Source of the DNA: Butyriboletus loyo
Taxonomy: Eukaryota > Basidiomycota > Agaricomycetes > Boletales > Boletaceae
DNA: 25,967 nucleotides
NCBI GenBank assembly: GCA_038093515.1
Contig: JBBPSI010000307.1
Coordinates: forward strand, 1 to 25,967
Direction of reading: 5' to 3'
Part shown: positions 10,210 to 20,108 of the stretch, piece by piece
Position numbering within the stretch: the stretch's first letter is position 1
How the letters are laid out: each line of letters starts with the position of its first letter
The notes under the pieces: generated by a model
The model's input: the letters and a program-made list of their open reading frames with translations, nothing else
What the model was told of the DNA's origin: nothing
Database searches by the model: none
Made by a program: the position numbers and the translations under genes

Positions 10210-11957
10210 TTACACTGTCTTGCGATGTTCCTGAATTGCCACCATGAGAATCATCAGGAAGGGGGAGAGACAGACATACGGGTGCATGTGTAGTTTCATG
10301 ATCGACGTGAACAAATGCTCGTTCGACGTTTGGCAGATCTTCGAGTTTGTCTTGAAGTTGCTGAGAAATATCGTGTGCCCTCCACAGGGGGGTTGAAGCA
10401 TCCATGACTATGTCAACCTCAACGAAATAATCCTGCCAAGGCGCAATTACAGAACCAGACAGATCATCCTGAAAAAGGGACGTACTGGGCCACTATGGTA
10501 AGCACGGACAGTATCGATCTTGTCTATGTCTGCGCTAAATGTCATAGCCTTGTAAATGACAAGCTGAATAAATTCGTTCGGTGCAGATTTGCCCGCCAGG
10601 AGGCCGAATTGTTGGTAGATCGTATATCCCCATGCGATAATGACACCCGTGGCCAGCTGGGAAGAAATTTCAGCCCGATACAAGATCGCCTTCATGAATG
10701 CCTACCAGAACGCCACCAACAGGGTCCAACCACCACCGCAATCGGCTGCCACCAGCAGACATGAGGATCCCTAGTGTCCCGTTAGAACAGGACAGATCCA
10801 GCGAACAAAGCAGCATACCGAAACCATTGATGAATAGGTCATTTCGGTGATCCTCCCAAAGGACATGTACCTGGCTGGATTTGGAGCGAAGGGTATGACA
10901 GTACAGGAAGAGTAAAATCTTGACCCCTGATGGATGATTCGTTTGAAAACTAGTCAGTTTCAGTGCAAATCAACAATGTTCTCTAATTACCAAGAGCCGC
11001 CGCGACCGCTAGTATGGCAGCAAGGTTAAATGAATTTTCACTCGAATGTGACATTAACGACAGAACAGACTCGACAAGGACAACGAGGTTGACCGAGGAC
11101 ATTCTGTGCGAACATCAGCCCAAGGAGCAGGTGATGATAGTGAAACCGACGAACAGGGAACCTTGGGACAAGGGTGAGGACAAGTGTCCGGGAAGAGTCC
11201 TGTGAGAATCCCACCATAAACGATGTTTCCGATGGTCTCCAAACGAGCACCCCCTACTGGCCATTTGTTGACGTCCATTTTCTCGGCTTGCTTATGCATG
11301 AGATAGAGCATGAGGTTACTGCCAAAGTCGAAACAGGCGTCGATTCCGGTGGCAATCAAGGAAAGTGATGCAGAAGATATGGCAGCATAAACTATGAGAT
11401 GATCATTCAGGCCGTCAGAGAGATAACGCATTGAGGGAAGACACACGTTGGAGGATGCAAAGAACGAAATTTGCCACAAGACTTCCCCAGACAGCGATTT
11501 TGATCTGGATTTGGGAAGCAAGATGAGGCACATACACACGAAAAAGGGAAGAAAGCGCACTGCGAGGCGAGAAGCCTCTTGAAGATCCTTGGCTTCTCTG
11601 GTGTGGTCGTCCATCGATTTGAGGAGCAAGTGGATGAGCTGCGGTGATAAGGCGGTGAATGACTGAGATATGAGAGGTAGAGTTGGTGGACTCGTACGTC
11701 GTTTTGTTTTCGGTGATACAACTCGAGCCTCTTGCCATGCTTGCGACGACGGCGCAGCTGAGAAAGTTCGTCGTTGGATTTGAGGGCGACACGGAACATG
11801 TAGGGGTCAGAAAGAGACTCTGCGAGCGGTTTTTGTGGTTCCATTCCTATGCCACTTTCGACACGCAGCTGGGAGAGGGTTTTGGGTGTGAAAAGTATGA
11901 ACAAGATAAAGAACGCACCTCTGGAGAGGTTGATGGGCCGGGCGCTGACTGGTACAT
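10210..11957 (-). CDS. cation diffusion facilitator transporter, DxxxD (Mn/Fe-type) subgroup
   Basis: Membrane exporter moving divalent metal out of the cytosol in exchange for protons. Exons: 11957-11919, 11868-11698, 11638-11561, 11504-11447, 11391-11215, 11161-11155, 11103-10991, 10926-10819, 10770-10706, 10656-10486, 10432-10280, 10230-10210. Total 1161 nt, 386 residues. The soluble N-terminal part contains [12 protein letters not shown] and [10 protein letters not shown]. Six hydrophobic segments follow. The metal site shows as DACFD (133-137) in TM2 and DHRND (240-244) in TM5; two DxxxD motifs fit Mn- or Fe-moving CDFs, whereas Zn types usually have HxxxD. Then [25 protein letters not shown] and the C-terminal dimerisation domain [18 protein letters not shown], ending EHRKTV. 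Joining YG to [12 protein letters not shown] in frame requires a 7-nt microexon at 11161-11155; without it the frame breaks. Metal and membrane are inferred from the family. Confidence 0.88.
11155..11161 (-). other. predicted 7-nt microexon of the CDF gene
   Basis: The codon phase left by the exon ending at 11215 (one base) and that needed at 11103 (one base completing a codon) require 1 mod 3 bases between them. GTTCCCT does this and yields YGSLMSSVNL, the expected shape of TM3 in this family. Flanking introns would be 53 nt (11214-11162, GTGGGA..CCAAG) and 51 nt (11154-11104, GTTCGT..CACAG), the size of the others in this gene. A single 111-nt intron with the same outer sites breaks the frame. 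Confidence 0.6.
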
Positions 11958-12541
11958 GGTTGGACGAGGGGAGAGAAGTGCAGTGCCGCGCGTCCCAGGG
12001 TTCGCTCAGCAGATTGGTCACCAGCTGTTTCTCACATGACCAGGGGAGCCAAGGAGATCACTGGGCATTGCTGTCCAGTGTCTTTTTCAACTTTGTAAAA
12101 CAAAACTTCTGACCTTCTGTAACATGGCCATAGCACCTGGCCGGAATTTGGTGAAAACGATCCTGTTCGACTCGGAAAAGCCTAGCAATCAATTTCTGGG
12201 CAGACTGATGGGGAAAAAACGAAAAAAAAACGAAATTCTGGGGCTTCGAGATTTCTGGTTTATCTTAACGGAGTCACGAGTGAGCTATTTCTGTATGTAC
12301 AGTAAGTAAACTGCTGACGCGCTGACGAGTGAATACTGAATCATACCTTGGCAGTCGTAGTAGTGAAACGACTGAGGTGTAAGTGGGTGCCGACAGGTGT
12401 GAAAGTATTACCGTATTTAGTATGTGGACCCGTAGCTGTGAGTCCATTATTTTAAAATTAGGTAAGGTTAGTCCTTAGCAACATAATTTGCTTAGTAAAC
12501 CGTAAGGATTGATTGCTGGGAGTAGACGTGCCAGGCTGGAC
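11958..12541. promoter_or_regulatory. divergent promoter region between the CDF transporter and NOP12
   Basis: 584 bp between two start codons on opposite strands. Open frames in it are short shadows. An A-rich run lies near 12220-12233. I see no clear TATA box placed for either gene and no repeat shared with the rest of the window. Confidence 0.5.
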
Positions 12542-14462
12542 ATGAGTCTCGCAACCCTTCTCCTGGGAGCCAAGCCTTCTGGCAAAAACAAGAACATAGA
12601 TACTGAGCTTGACGCCCTTTTTTATTCAAAGGTATGCGGCGTCGAACATCCCCGCCTCAAAATCATGTTCCTGATCACCTCACGTTAGACCGCCGAGGAC
12701 TGCCCAGAATCAAGCTCGAACGGCCACCCTACTGCGGGGAAGAAGAAACGTACACCCGACGTGCATGCTAATGAACCTAGTACCAAACGTTCCAAACCTT
12801 CACTTGCGGACGCAGCTTCATTGTCCGTCCCTCCACTCGGGAAGCAGAAGAAAAGGCAAAGTGGGAAGAATCGCGTCAGGAGTGCCCCGGAACCTGTATC
12901 AGAATCTGGGACCTCTGATGCAGGAAAGCAGGAGAGCTCAAGGATTTTTTCTTCGAACGAGTCTGGCTCGGAGATCTCGGACGAGCATGCAGGCCATCCA
13001 TCCACCTTGATCCACGAATCCCTTCAAAAGGACACACCGAACAAGCTGGTGAGAAAAAAGGAAAAGTATGCACTATCAGACGAAACCGAGGAAAAACGAG
13101 ATGCGCGCACGATTTTCATTGGCAATCTAGCACCCGACGTAGCGGTGAAGCGTGTCAGTGAGGAGATTTTACTCACATCTTCGTTGATGACCCCCCTTCC
13201 CGGCAGCCCTTGCAAAAACAACTTTATCGACATATACTTGCTTCCCTCCCGACTGCGAAGATCGAGTCCACCCGCTTTCGTTCAATTGCATTCGAAAAGC
13301 CTACGTCGAAACTCCCGGAAGCGAGCGACGATGTGAAAAAGAACAAGCAACAGCCATCTCGGCAACACGAACGAGACCGCGCTTCCTCGTGGCGTGATGC
13401 ACATAGCACAGACGAGTCCAAATCGAACGAGAAGAAATTCCTCACTCCCAGTCAAAAGAAGAAAATCGCGTTTATTAACAGAGACATTCACTCGGACGCC
13501 GATTCCGTGCACGCTTACATGGTCTTTGCTTACCCGCCACCTCCTCAGGCAAGACAAGCCAATTTGCCTCCACCACCTCCTGTTATGGATCCTTTCGAAG
13601 CCGCCCGTCTGGCCATCGACAAGTATAATGGCACTATATTTCTAGATCGCATGCTTCGCGTTGATGCTGTCGTAAAAAGGTCAACGGCTGAACTTTTATC
13701 AGATGATACACCACTGAGCTCGGTCATTGGAGACCCAAAACTCACCATTTTTGTCGGAAACCTCGATTTCGCGAGCAAGGAGGAGGATTTGCGAGTATTT
13801 TTTGAAGGGATCGTAAGCGCAGAACGAGGGCCTCCTGATATGGAAGGATTGCAAGACGGGGACGAGTTAAAGCGTTGGGTCACTCGCGTACGCATGGTTC
13901 GCGACAAGGACACCCAACTTGGAAAGGGCTTTGCCTACGTGCAATTCTCGGTGAGTCTGGCTTTCGTCGAGATTGAAATGCGAACAAGTGTATTGAAAAA
14001 CAAAACACTCAGGACCGGACTTGTGTCGATGAAATTCTCGCACTCGAACCGGGGACGCTCAGGTTTGCAAAACGGAAACTACGCGTCCAACGTTGTAGAT
14101 CGATACTAGGTGCCACTTCTGTTAAAAAGGTTCCTCCCAAACCAGTACAGACATCTAACAGCGCTCCTGTACCACCTATTCCGAAGGGTGACCCATCTCT
14201 TGGTGAGAAACTGGTCAAGTTGACCAAGGAGGAGCGTAAGCGTGTCAAGGCAGCGGATGCCGACCGTGTAGCTAGGCGAATGGCCAAGAAAAAGGCCCGG
14301 ATGGCGCTAGTCAAACAAGGCGTGCCCGTACAAAGTAAACGGCGAGAAAGAATACGCAAGACAAGTGCTGCCAAAAAGCTCGATGGCGAGCCTCCAAAGA
14401 AGACAAGCAAGGGGAGGGTGAGGAGCGAGAAAAGCATTGCGAAAAAGAATATGAAGAAGTAA
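12542..14462 (+). CDS. NOP12: nucleolar RNA-binding protein Nop12
   Basis: Acts in the nucleolus in maturation of pre-25S rRNA of the large ribosomal subunit. Exons: 12542-12631, 12689-13153, 13207-13950, 14013-14462; 1749 nt, 582 residues. The N-terminal half of exon 2 is Ser-, Lys- and Glu-rich and probably disordered. First RRM: RTIFIGNLAPDVAVKR (about 170-185) runs across the intron into PLQKQLYRHILASLPTAKIE and STRFRSIAFEKPTSKLP, the hallmark of the Nop12 family, then a long charged insertion and NRDIHSDADSVHAYMVFAYP. Second RRM: KLTIFVGNLDF (RNP2, from about 364) and GKGFAYVQFS (RNP1, about 424-433). The C-terminus is very rich in Lys and Arg, as expected for a nucleolar protein. Exon phases are all zero. 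It is convergent with SEN54, with 217 bp between the two stops. The start gives MSLATLLLGAKPSGKNKNID and is the first good ATG before the first intron. Confidence 0.93.
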
Positions 14463-14679
14463 TTTCGCAATCGTTGTCATTTATTCTGGGAGTCACTATA
14501 GAGCGAATTGAAACCAGGCGAATGGGGAGCAGTACCAATGAACGTATGGGAGAGAACCAATGCACATGCCCGAAACCCCAAGTACCGAATTCAGAGCTGG
14601 TGTAAACTCGATTTTCAACTGCGGTACGAGTCTCGGGGACGCTCTCATCGCATTCGGTCTCAAGACGGCAACACATACC
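14463..14679. other. convergent 3' intergenic region, NOP12 / SEN54
   Basis: 217 bp between the TAA of NOP12 and the TAG of SEN54. It must hold both 3' untranslated regions, so the transcripts may overlap. No clear poly(A) signal was picked out. Confidence 0.5.
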
Positions 14680-16478
14680 CTAGACCATGGGCCATTCCTC
14701 AAAAACTCCTTGTCCAAACCTGAAAAAGCTGATACTACCGGTATCAACGGCAGCTATCACGATGGTCTTCTTGCCCGTTTTGAGAGCAGGGAAAGGTTTC
14801 GGTTTCGGCGGCGCGAAAGTTAGTTTAGTCTTCTCAGGTGGGGGGGCTGTACGGAAGGATGGAAGAAACGAAAGCAAGCGTTGGAGAAACATCCGTAGAG
14901 CAGAGGTCCAGCCCGGCGTTGGTTGAGATAGAGTCACGTTGGCCGGTGATCGCTCCCGAGGTACTGTCCTCGGTGTGGTTGGACGAACGCCGGCCAGCTG
15001 AGAATCGCCTGGCTGTTTGGTGGAAGCTGGGATGCCACGTTTGCGCGGTGGTGGGAGTGGCATTTCTGGCAATATGCCGAAGAGTGTGGTCAGTTCCTGC
15101 AAGGAGGGTATGGACGTTGTTCGTGCACTGCAAGCGGGTCGGTCAGTGCCTAATTACAGATAACGTACATCACATGATGTCAAAAGTAGCTTACTCGACG
15201 GCCACGAGATAAAAATCAGGCGCAGGAGGAGCTGTCTTGCGGAATGGTGTGGAAGGTTTATATACATGGAAGAAGATTTTGTATGGTGAGGGCATCCATA
15301 ACTTTGAGGGGTATTCGGATTTTGCTACTGGACGGTACAAAGGAAGGGTGTGACCACAGGGTATGAATCGCAGTGCCCTGAATATATCCTCTAATTGAAG
15401 AATAAAAGGTTAGACAGACGGGAAAGTGCAGACAAAGGACGTACGCGTCGTTTTCTGTCGGTGAAGTTGAAGTCGCCTCCACCAGTCGATTCTGTAGAAA
15501 AGTCGGGCAACACCGATGACATTGGATACAAGGCGCGAGAAGAGGCCCGTAAGCCTTCGCGTTACGGCCTGTGGTTGGGTAATTGCAGGTGAAACCGATG
15601 GCGCAGCTGGGCGCTCGGGCGTTGGGGGTTCAGCGCGCATCAAAATAAATCCAAGACGCTTCAAATACGCGTACACCTAAACACAGTTGCATACAGCACA
15701 TGAACAGGAATTTCCACAAAAGACTGCAGGATGGGTCACCTGATAACGTTCCGGAGTGATTTCTTCACGACCGATCATTTCAGCAAAAGCTTGTTGCACT
15801 GACATCGGAGCTCCAGGACTTTTTGTCTCGTAACTTGAGACGTCTACGAGCGATGCACTGCTAGAAACTGATTTATAACAAAACAGAGCACCGCGTTCGA
15901 TGAGATACAAAGCTTCTTCCGGAAGAAGTTCGAGTCGTTTGGGGATTTTGGATGATAGACCTCCCAACTCATTATCCGTATTTTTGTACTGCGCCGTCCG
16001 AGGGATAGAGTGACCCATCGTCGAGAAGTGGATTCCACGCGCGGTCGTCACATGCACACGATCAATCGATGGATACCAGATACCATAGCTTATAGTTTTG
16101 CTGGAATAGCGTGTCAGTACGAACCGCATGTGCTCAACGACCTGGACAGAAGGAAGTTCGACTAACCTCGAAATAGTTCTATTGGCGCCAAGAGCCTCAA
16201 ACATTGCATCTCGTGAGCGATCAAGGACATGGAGCTGCAATCCCGATCCCCCGCCCGGAGCAGGTTCGAAATCCTTTTCACCACGTTTTGGGATAACGGG
16301 CCGTGCAGCAGCTCCAATTGTTCTGTCTAAACGTCCATCATATATGCGTGACTTGTGCATTCGTGGATACTCACGGAAGCCTCGTCCAATCTAGTCCACC
16401 GTCTTCATCCCCGGAAGAATGATCGTCTCTTTGGATTGTTTCCGCTCGTGGACGTGGAATCTCGAGTGTATCATCCAT
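14680..16478 (-). CDS. SEN54: tRNA-splicing endonuclease subunit Sen54
   Basis: Structural subunit of the four-protein endonuclease that cuts introns from precursor tRNAs; it pairs with the catalytic subunit Sen2. Exons: 16478-16375, 16322-16167, 16100-15740, 15676-15445, 15390-15195, 15127-14680; 1497 nt, 498 residues, phases consistent. Seen: acidic N-terminus MDDTLEIPRPR..SSGDEDGGLDW, then ARPVIPKRGEKDFEP, SYGIWYPSIDRVHVTTARG and LELLPEEALYLIERGALFCY, typical of the Sen54 N-terminal domain. YAYLKRLGFILMRAEPP follows. A proline-rich linker leads to KPKPFPALKTGKK and SISFFRFGQGVFEEWPMV at the very end, the conserved C-terminal motif. The longest exon codes for the central domain. Length fits fungal homologues. 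It shares a short divergent promoter with the SAM carrier gene. No broken codon or site was seen. Confidence 0.93.
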
Positions 16479-16639
16479 AATGTCTTGTCAAGACTGCATT
16501 CAAATGAGTAAACGCAGAGTGATGATAAATTCCATAATTGGACAAGTCTCCATTGGTCAACTGGACTCGAAACTTTCTCTCTTTTGGCGTCCGCTTGTGT
16601 CACATCTGGTCTTCCGTTCCCCCCACTGAGTCGGGTGAA
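16479..16639. promoter_or_regulatory. 161-bp bidirectional promoter SEN54 / PET8
   Basis: Lies between the two start codons, which point away from each other. It contains two ATTGG motifs (CCAAT box on the minus strand) at 16537-16541 and 16552-16556, 15 bp apart. A pyrimidine-rich stretch, common upstream of fungal starts, precedes the carrier ATG. No TATA box was found. Shared control is inferred from the distance only. Confidence 0.5.
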
Positions 16640-17744
16640 ATGGAATCCGATCGCAAGCCGACATTCACTCAGTCCCTCATCGTGCGCCGCCTACTCCCTT
16701 TTTGTCTAAACATCCGCATGAACATTCCCAACACTCCTTACCTGGCTTAGGCAGGAGGTGCAGCAGGTACAGCTGTCGACTTGCTTTTCTTCCCGATAGA
16801 TACCGTCAAGACGCGCTTGCAGTCTGCTCGAGGATTCGTGAAGGCTGGTGGTTTTAGAGGGATCTACAAGGGGATTGGGAGTGTTGTGGTGGGCAGCGCA
16901 CCGGGAGGTGAGTACAGCCGTGCTTGTCGATCAATTATTTATGACTGGAGAGCAGCGGCGATATTCTTCTCGACATATGAAATGTCGAAACAATCTTTGC
17001 CCTTGCACGGGCAACTAGCCCCACTCAACCACATGATTTCCGCTTCTATCGGTGAAATTGTATTCGCCCTGTCTCTTGCTATATTTCAAGTGTCTGAGGT
17101 CACATGCTTTAGGCAGCCTGCTTAGTCCGTGTTCCGACTGAAGTGATAAAAACACGTACACAGACAGCATCCTATGGCTCTGCGACTACGTCCCTCGCCT
17201 CTGCGAAGAAAGTCCTGAAGCATGACGGTATAAGGGGTTTCTACCGTGGGTTTGGGATAACAATCATACGTGAAGTAGGCAATACTTGTCACAGATATTT
17301 CTGTCATTCCTCATCCTCTCGACAGATCCCATTTACCTCACTTCAATTTCCCTTGTATGAGTTTTTAAAGTATCGACTCTCCCTTGCTCTGGGCGCACGC
17401 CCGCTCCATGCATCGGAGGCCGCAATATGCGGGAGTATTGCGGGTGGTGCTGCGGCTGCATTGACGACTCCCCTTGATGTTCTCAAGACGCGCGTGATGC
17501 TAGACATGCGAGTATGTGTGTCCTTTGTTCTATATTCTGATGGGTTGGTGATGGAAATACCAAGGATCCCACCTCGAAAATACCCTCACTTCTCAGCCGT
17601 TTGAGGCAAATTTATACCGTGGAGGGGCCGAAGGCACTATTTGCAGGTGTCGTACCACGAACACTTTGGATATCTGCCGGTGGTGCTGTCTTTCTGGGTG
17701 CTTACGAGTGGGTTATAGGTAGTTTGGTTGATAGATGCCTGTGA
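16640..17744 (+). CDS. PET8: mitochondrial S-adenosylmethionine carrier (Pet8/SAMC)
   Basis: Inner-membrane carrier that brings S-adenosylmethionine into mitochondria in exchange for S-adenosylhomocysteine. Exons: 16640-16681, 16751-16907, 16956-17059, 17113-17274, 17326-17511, 17565-17744; 831 nt, 276 residues, the usual size. The three repeats of the mitochondrial carrier family are visible through their PxD/ExxKxR signatures: PIDTVKTRLQ, PTEVIKTRTQ and PLDVLKTRVM. SAM carrier features include FFPIDTVKTRLQSARGF at repeat 1, GIGSVVVGSAPGAAIFFSTYE, FYRGFGITIIREIPFTSLQF and ISAGGAVFLGAYEW near the C-terminus. The start ATG gives MESDRKPTFTQSLIAGG, placing the first helix directly after a short leader. 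All introns are GT..AG and 48-69 nt. The stop codon is TGA. Confidence 0.93.
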
Positions 17745-18330
17745 AGCATCGCTATTGTTGTGTTGCTCGCAGGTGTGAACATGTTGGGGGCAACAAATGG
17801 GATCAGGCACGACTTTCTACGCCCGCAAGGCGAGTGTGAGTCGTTATCGCTTGACGAGCAAACGAATTTGCCTGGGAGTCCACAGTACTGATGGGTGTTT
17901 CGTTTACGAGCGAGAGTTCGTTATATATGACCTGTCGAATTTGGACGGACCGAGACTCGGACTCATGGCATGTGCAAGGAAATCAATGTATCTCTTGCTG
18001 CCACCTGCACCAACTTGAAGCAATGTGTTCGGTCGTTCTGACGTGAGTTACTGAGCAAAGAGATGCAGCGTACATAGTAAGAAAGAGATTTGATGTATTG
18101 CAATCTTACAATATCAATATTAAGGTTCCGTAGACTACATTGCTACGTGCTCAGTCTTCATCTGAAGAATACTAGCATCTGCCAGCTTAGCCGAGATCAA
18201 CCTGAGAGTGGATCGAGAGCCTACAAAGCACATTGTCATTCAACATCTATCTATCACACAACATGCTACCAGAGATTTGAGAACTGGGTTTTATGTTTGG
18301 TGCTCCAATGTGGAAGAAAAAGTCTGCAAA
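17745..18330. other. interval after PET8 with no assigned gene
   Basis: The first part is the 3' side of PET8. A plus-strand open frame at 17797-18018 has no recognisable motif and begins inside what should be the 3' untranslated region. The base style changes towards the Myb/SANT-like fragment that follows. No gene is supported. Confidence 0.4.
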
Positions 18331-18512
18331 TGACTGCAGACATTGCCAGCTCAAAGATGAAAGTTGATCCTACCAAATGGACCAGTACTGACAAGGCAAC
18401 ATTCATTAACAAGCTTATTGAGGCCAAGGAGAATGCCCTTTCCACTGACAGTGGTTTCAAGCCCAAAGTTTGGATGGTCCCTTGTGTGGGAATGAAGTAC
18501 CACATAATGTAG
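18331..18512 (+). pseudogene. fragment of a transposon-associated Myb/SANT-like protein
   Basis: The frame contains DPTKWTSTDKATFINKLIEA and then KENALSTDSGFKPKVW. A W..D...F...L...K pattern followed by SGFKPKVW is typical of the Myb/SANT-like DNA-binding domain that accompanies transposases in many agaricomycete genomes. Only the start of the domain is present; the frame then runs into unrelated sequence and a stop at 18510-18512. There may be an intron donor after KVW, but no continuation is seen. Most likely a transposon relic. Confidence 0.45.
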
Positions 18513-18837
18513 TCACATTGTCACATAGCACACAGCCACCCTGGGTTGACAATATCACTTGGTAGACAGGCACCCTGTGGCAGGCCCATGGGTGCATTAG
18601 GAATACTCTGATGGCAGTGCCTGCCTGAGCCAAAAATGATGGTGTTGACAAGTGGGCCTGCAAGGTAGGGAGATGCTTCAGCTGGGGGAGCCCACTAGGG
18701 GTGCATGGAATAGTTGTGCTACTGATGGGGGCCCTGCAGGGGGAGTTGTAATGCAGAATGCAGATGAAGGGGCCCATGGGTGGAAATGTCACTCAGACAA
18801 GTGAGCCCTCAGGGTGGTATGTGCTATGGACAGGCAG
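18513..18837. other. non-coding repeat-like stretch
   Basis: Rich in GGGTG/CACCC and CATGGG words, with no usable frame on the plus strand and only a shadow on the minus strand. Its texture differs from the genes to the left and from the A+T-richer LTRs to the right. Probably the remainder of the element carrying the Myb/SANT-like fragment. Confidence 0.35.
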
Positions 18838-19631
18838 TGTTGAAACGGTAGTGTTCTATTTCTGTATTTCACTTACAGCCACTACATTTCTAGACTGGTC
18901 TATATGACATCATTGTCTAGACCTAGTCACGCTTATCACATTACAAATAGCTCTTATTGTGCTATTGGATGATATTGTTATAATTGTATCTCTTATAACC
19001 ATCTTTTGCGTTCGGACTTCGTCATATTTCTCCTTCAAAGGTCACGTGACTTCACGCACGTGATCGTGAGATTATACATGTGACCACAGGCTGACTAAGC
19101 ATATGACGTCATGGTCCAGACTGGCCCAGACTCTATGACGTCACGCCTCATGTATTTAATCTCCGTTTACTTCTCTTCTTGTTGATCGCTGTCGACTTCT
19201 ACTTCCCATCATCGTCGACCCATGACTCACTTCGTATATACTTGTATAGTAACTAGTTTCATGCACTGCTTGGTCTGTGCGCATTCCCTTGTAATATAAA
19301 AGGGCTTGTGGTTGCGGCTAGGATTCCCTAGCTTTAACCACTTGTCTTATTCGCTGGCAACAGTTGAGAGATTAAGGCTTGAGCTATCCTCATTACACCT
19401 CGCCAGTACTTGTGTAGCACTGCGACAGTTGCGGAACCCCGTGTGACTTGATAACATTGTTGTCTCATAACAGATATGCTTAGTCTTATCTCTTATCTCT
19501 AACATATTGTCATGTATTTCATACTATACCTTATATAGGTACTATACAGAACATAAGTACAAACACTCATGTACTGTATATAAGACAGCCCTTATGGCTT
19601 GTCGCTTTTCTTTAGATCTTTCAGTTCTATC
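18838..19631 (+). repeat. LTR of the older copia family, plus orientation, split by solo LTR A
   Basis: Starts TGTTGAAACGGTAG and, after removal of the nested LTR A and one target copy, matches the reverse complement of 19789-20082 almost base for base over about 290 bp. It carries a paired TATA-like stretch (cttatataggtact and ctgtatataag) near 19530-19582. With the copia 3' LTR on the right it makes an inverted repeat. No coding region of its own element is visible next to it. Confidence 0.7.
18976..19472 (+). mobile_element. solo LTR A (younger LTR family), perfect GATAT target duplication
   Basis: 497 bp beginning TGTTATAATTG and ending CTCATAACA, flanked by gatat at 18971-18975 and 19473-19477. 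It aligns over most of its length with LTR B (23124-23628) and LTR C (25447-25967). Shared motifs: two CACGTG boxes (19043-19048, 19057-19062), two TGACGTCA sites (19104-19111, 19136-19143) and a TATA box (19295-19301). No internal retroelement sequence is attached, so it is the product of LTR-LTR recombination. Confidence 0.88.
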
Positions 19632-19788
19632 TTTCGGAACTGGTAAAGTCCGAGCAGGCGCACCGAGGGCAACGAAGGATGCAAGGGTAAACCTATCAGT
19701 GGAAAGACTCACTGATAATACGAGAGTGAGAGTATCGCAAACAGAGTATAAGGAGCAAGGCTCAACTTAGAGATATCGCAGTAGTGAT
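19632..19788. other. spacer between the two inverted copia LTRs
   Basis: 157 bp, unrelated to the LTR arms. It contains a small perfect hairpin, TATCAGTG..CACTGATA, with an 8-bp stem and an 8-base loop near 19697-19720. On the minus strand it follows the end of the right LTR, so part of it may be flanking or leader sequence of either element. No primer-binding site was recognised. Confidence 0.4.
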
Positions 19789-20082
19789 GATAGAACTGAA
19801 AGATCTAGAGAGAAAAGCGACAGGCCATAAGGGCTGTCTTATATACAGTACATGAGTGTTTGTACTTATGTTCTGTATAGTACCTATATAAGGTATAGTA
19901 TGAAATACATGATGATATGATAGAGATAAGAGATAAGACTAAGCATATTGTCCAATAGCATAATAAGAGCTATTTGTAATGTGATAAGCGTGACTAGGTC
20001 TAGACAATGATGTCATATAGACCAGTCTAGAAACGTAGTGGCTGTAAGTGAAATACAGAAATAGAACACTACTGTTTCAACA
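19785..20082 (-). repeat. 3' LTR of the degenerate copia element
   Basis: On the minus strand it starts TGTTGAAACAG at 20082, directly after the polypurine tract, and reaches TCTATCATCA at 19785, giving TG..CA ends and 298 bp. It has a TATA-like region (ctatataaggt). The inner end is inferred from the CA and from where similarity to the left LTR stops, and could be off by some bases. Confidence 0.7.
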
Positions 20083-20096
20083 CTCCTCCTCGCTTT
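20083..20096 (-). promoter_or_regulatory. polypurine tract of the copia element
   Basis: On the minus strand a purine run, AAAGCGAGGAGGAG with one C, sits immediately before the LTR's TG. This is where plus-strand DNA synthesis is primed in LTR retrotransposons. It lies 12 bases past the polyprotein stop. Confidence 0.65.
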
Positions 20097-20108
20097 AGCA
20101 TTACTTCT

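Noticed and set aside
11054..11629. 191-residue minus-strand open frame taken as one protein
   Set aside because: It runs across introns of the CDF gene; the conserved residues need splicing, and the last third is intron translation plus a shifted frame.
11683..12112. Plus-strand open frames of 118 and 87 residues opposite the CDF 5' end
   Set aside because: Antisense shadows of CDF exons 1 and 2, with no recognisable domain.
18838..20082. Foldback or MITE-type DNA transposon
   Set aside because: The arms start with TG, contain TATA-like LTR features, and the right one directly follows a polypurine tract and copia pol, so they are LTRs.
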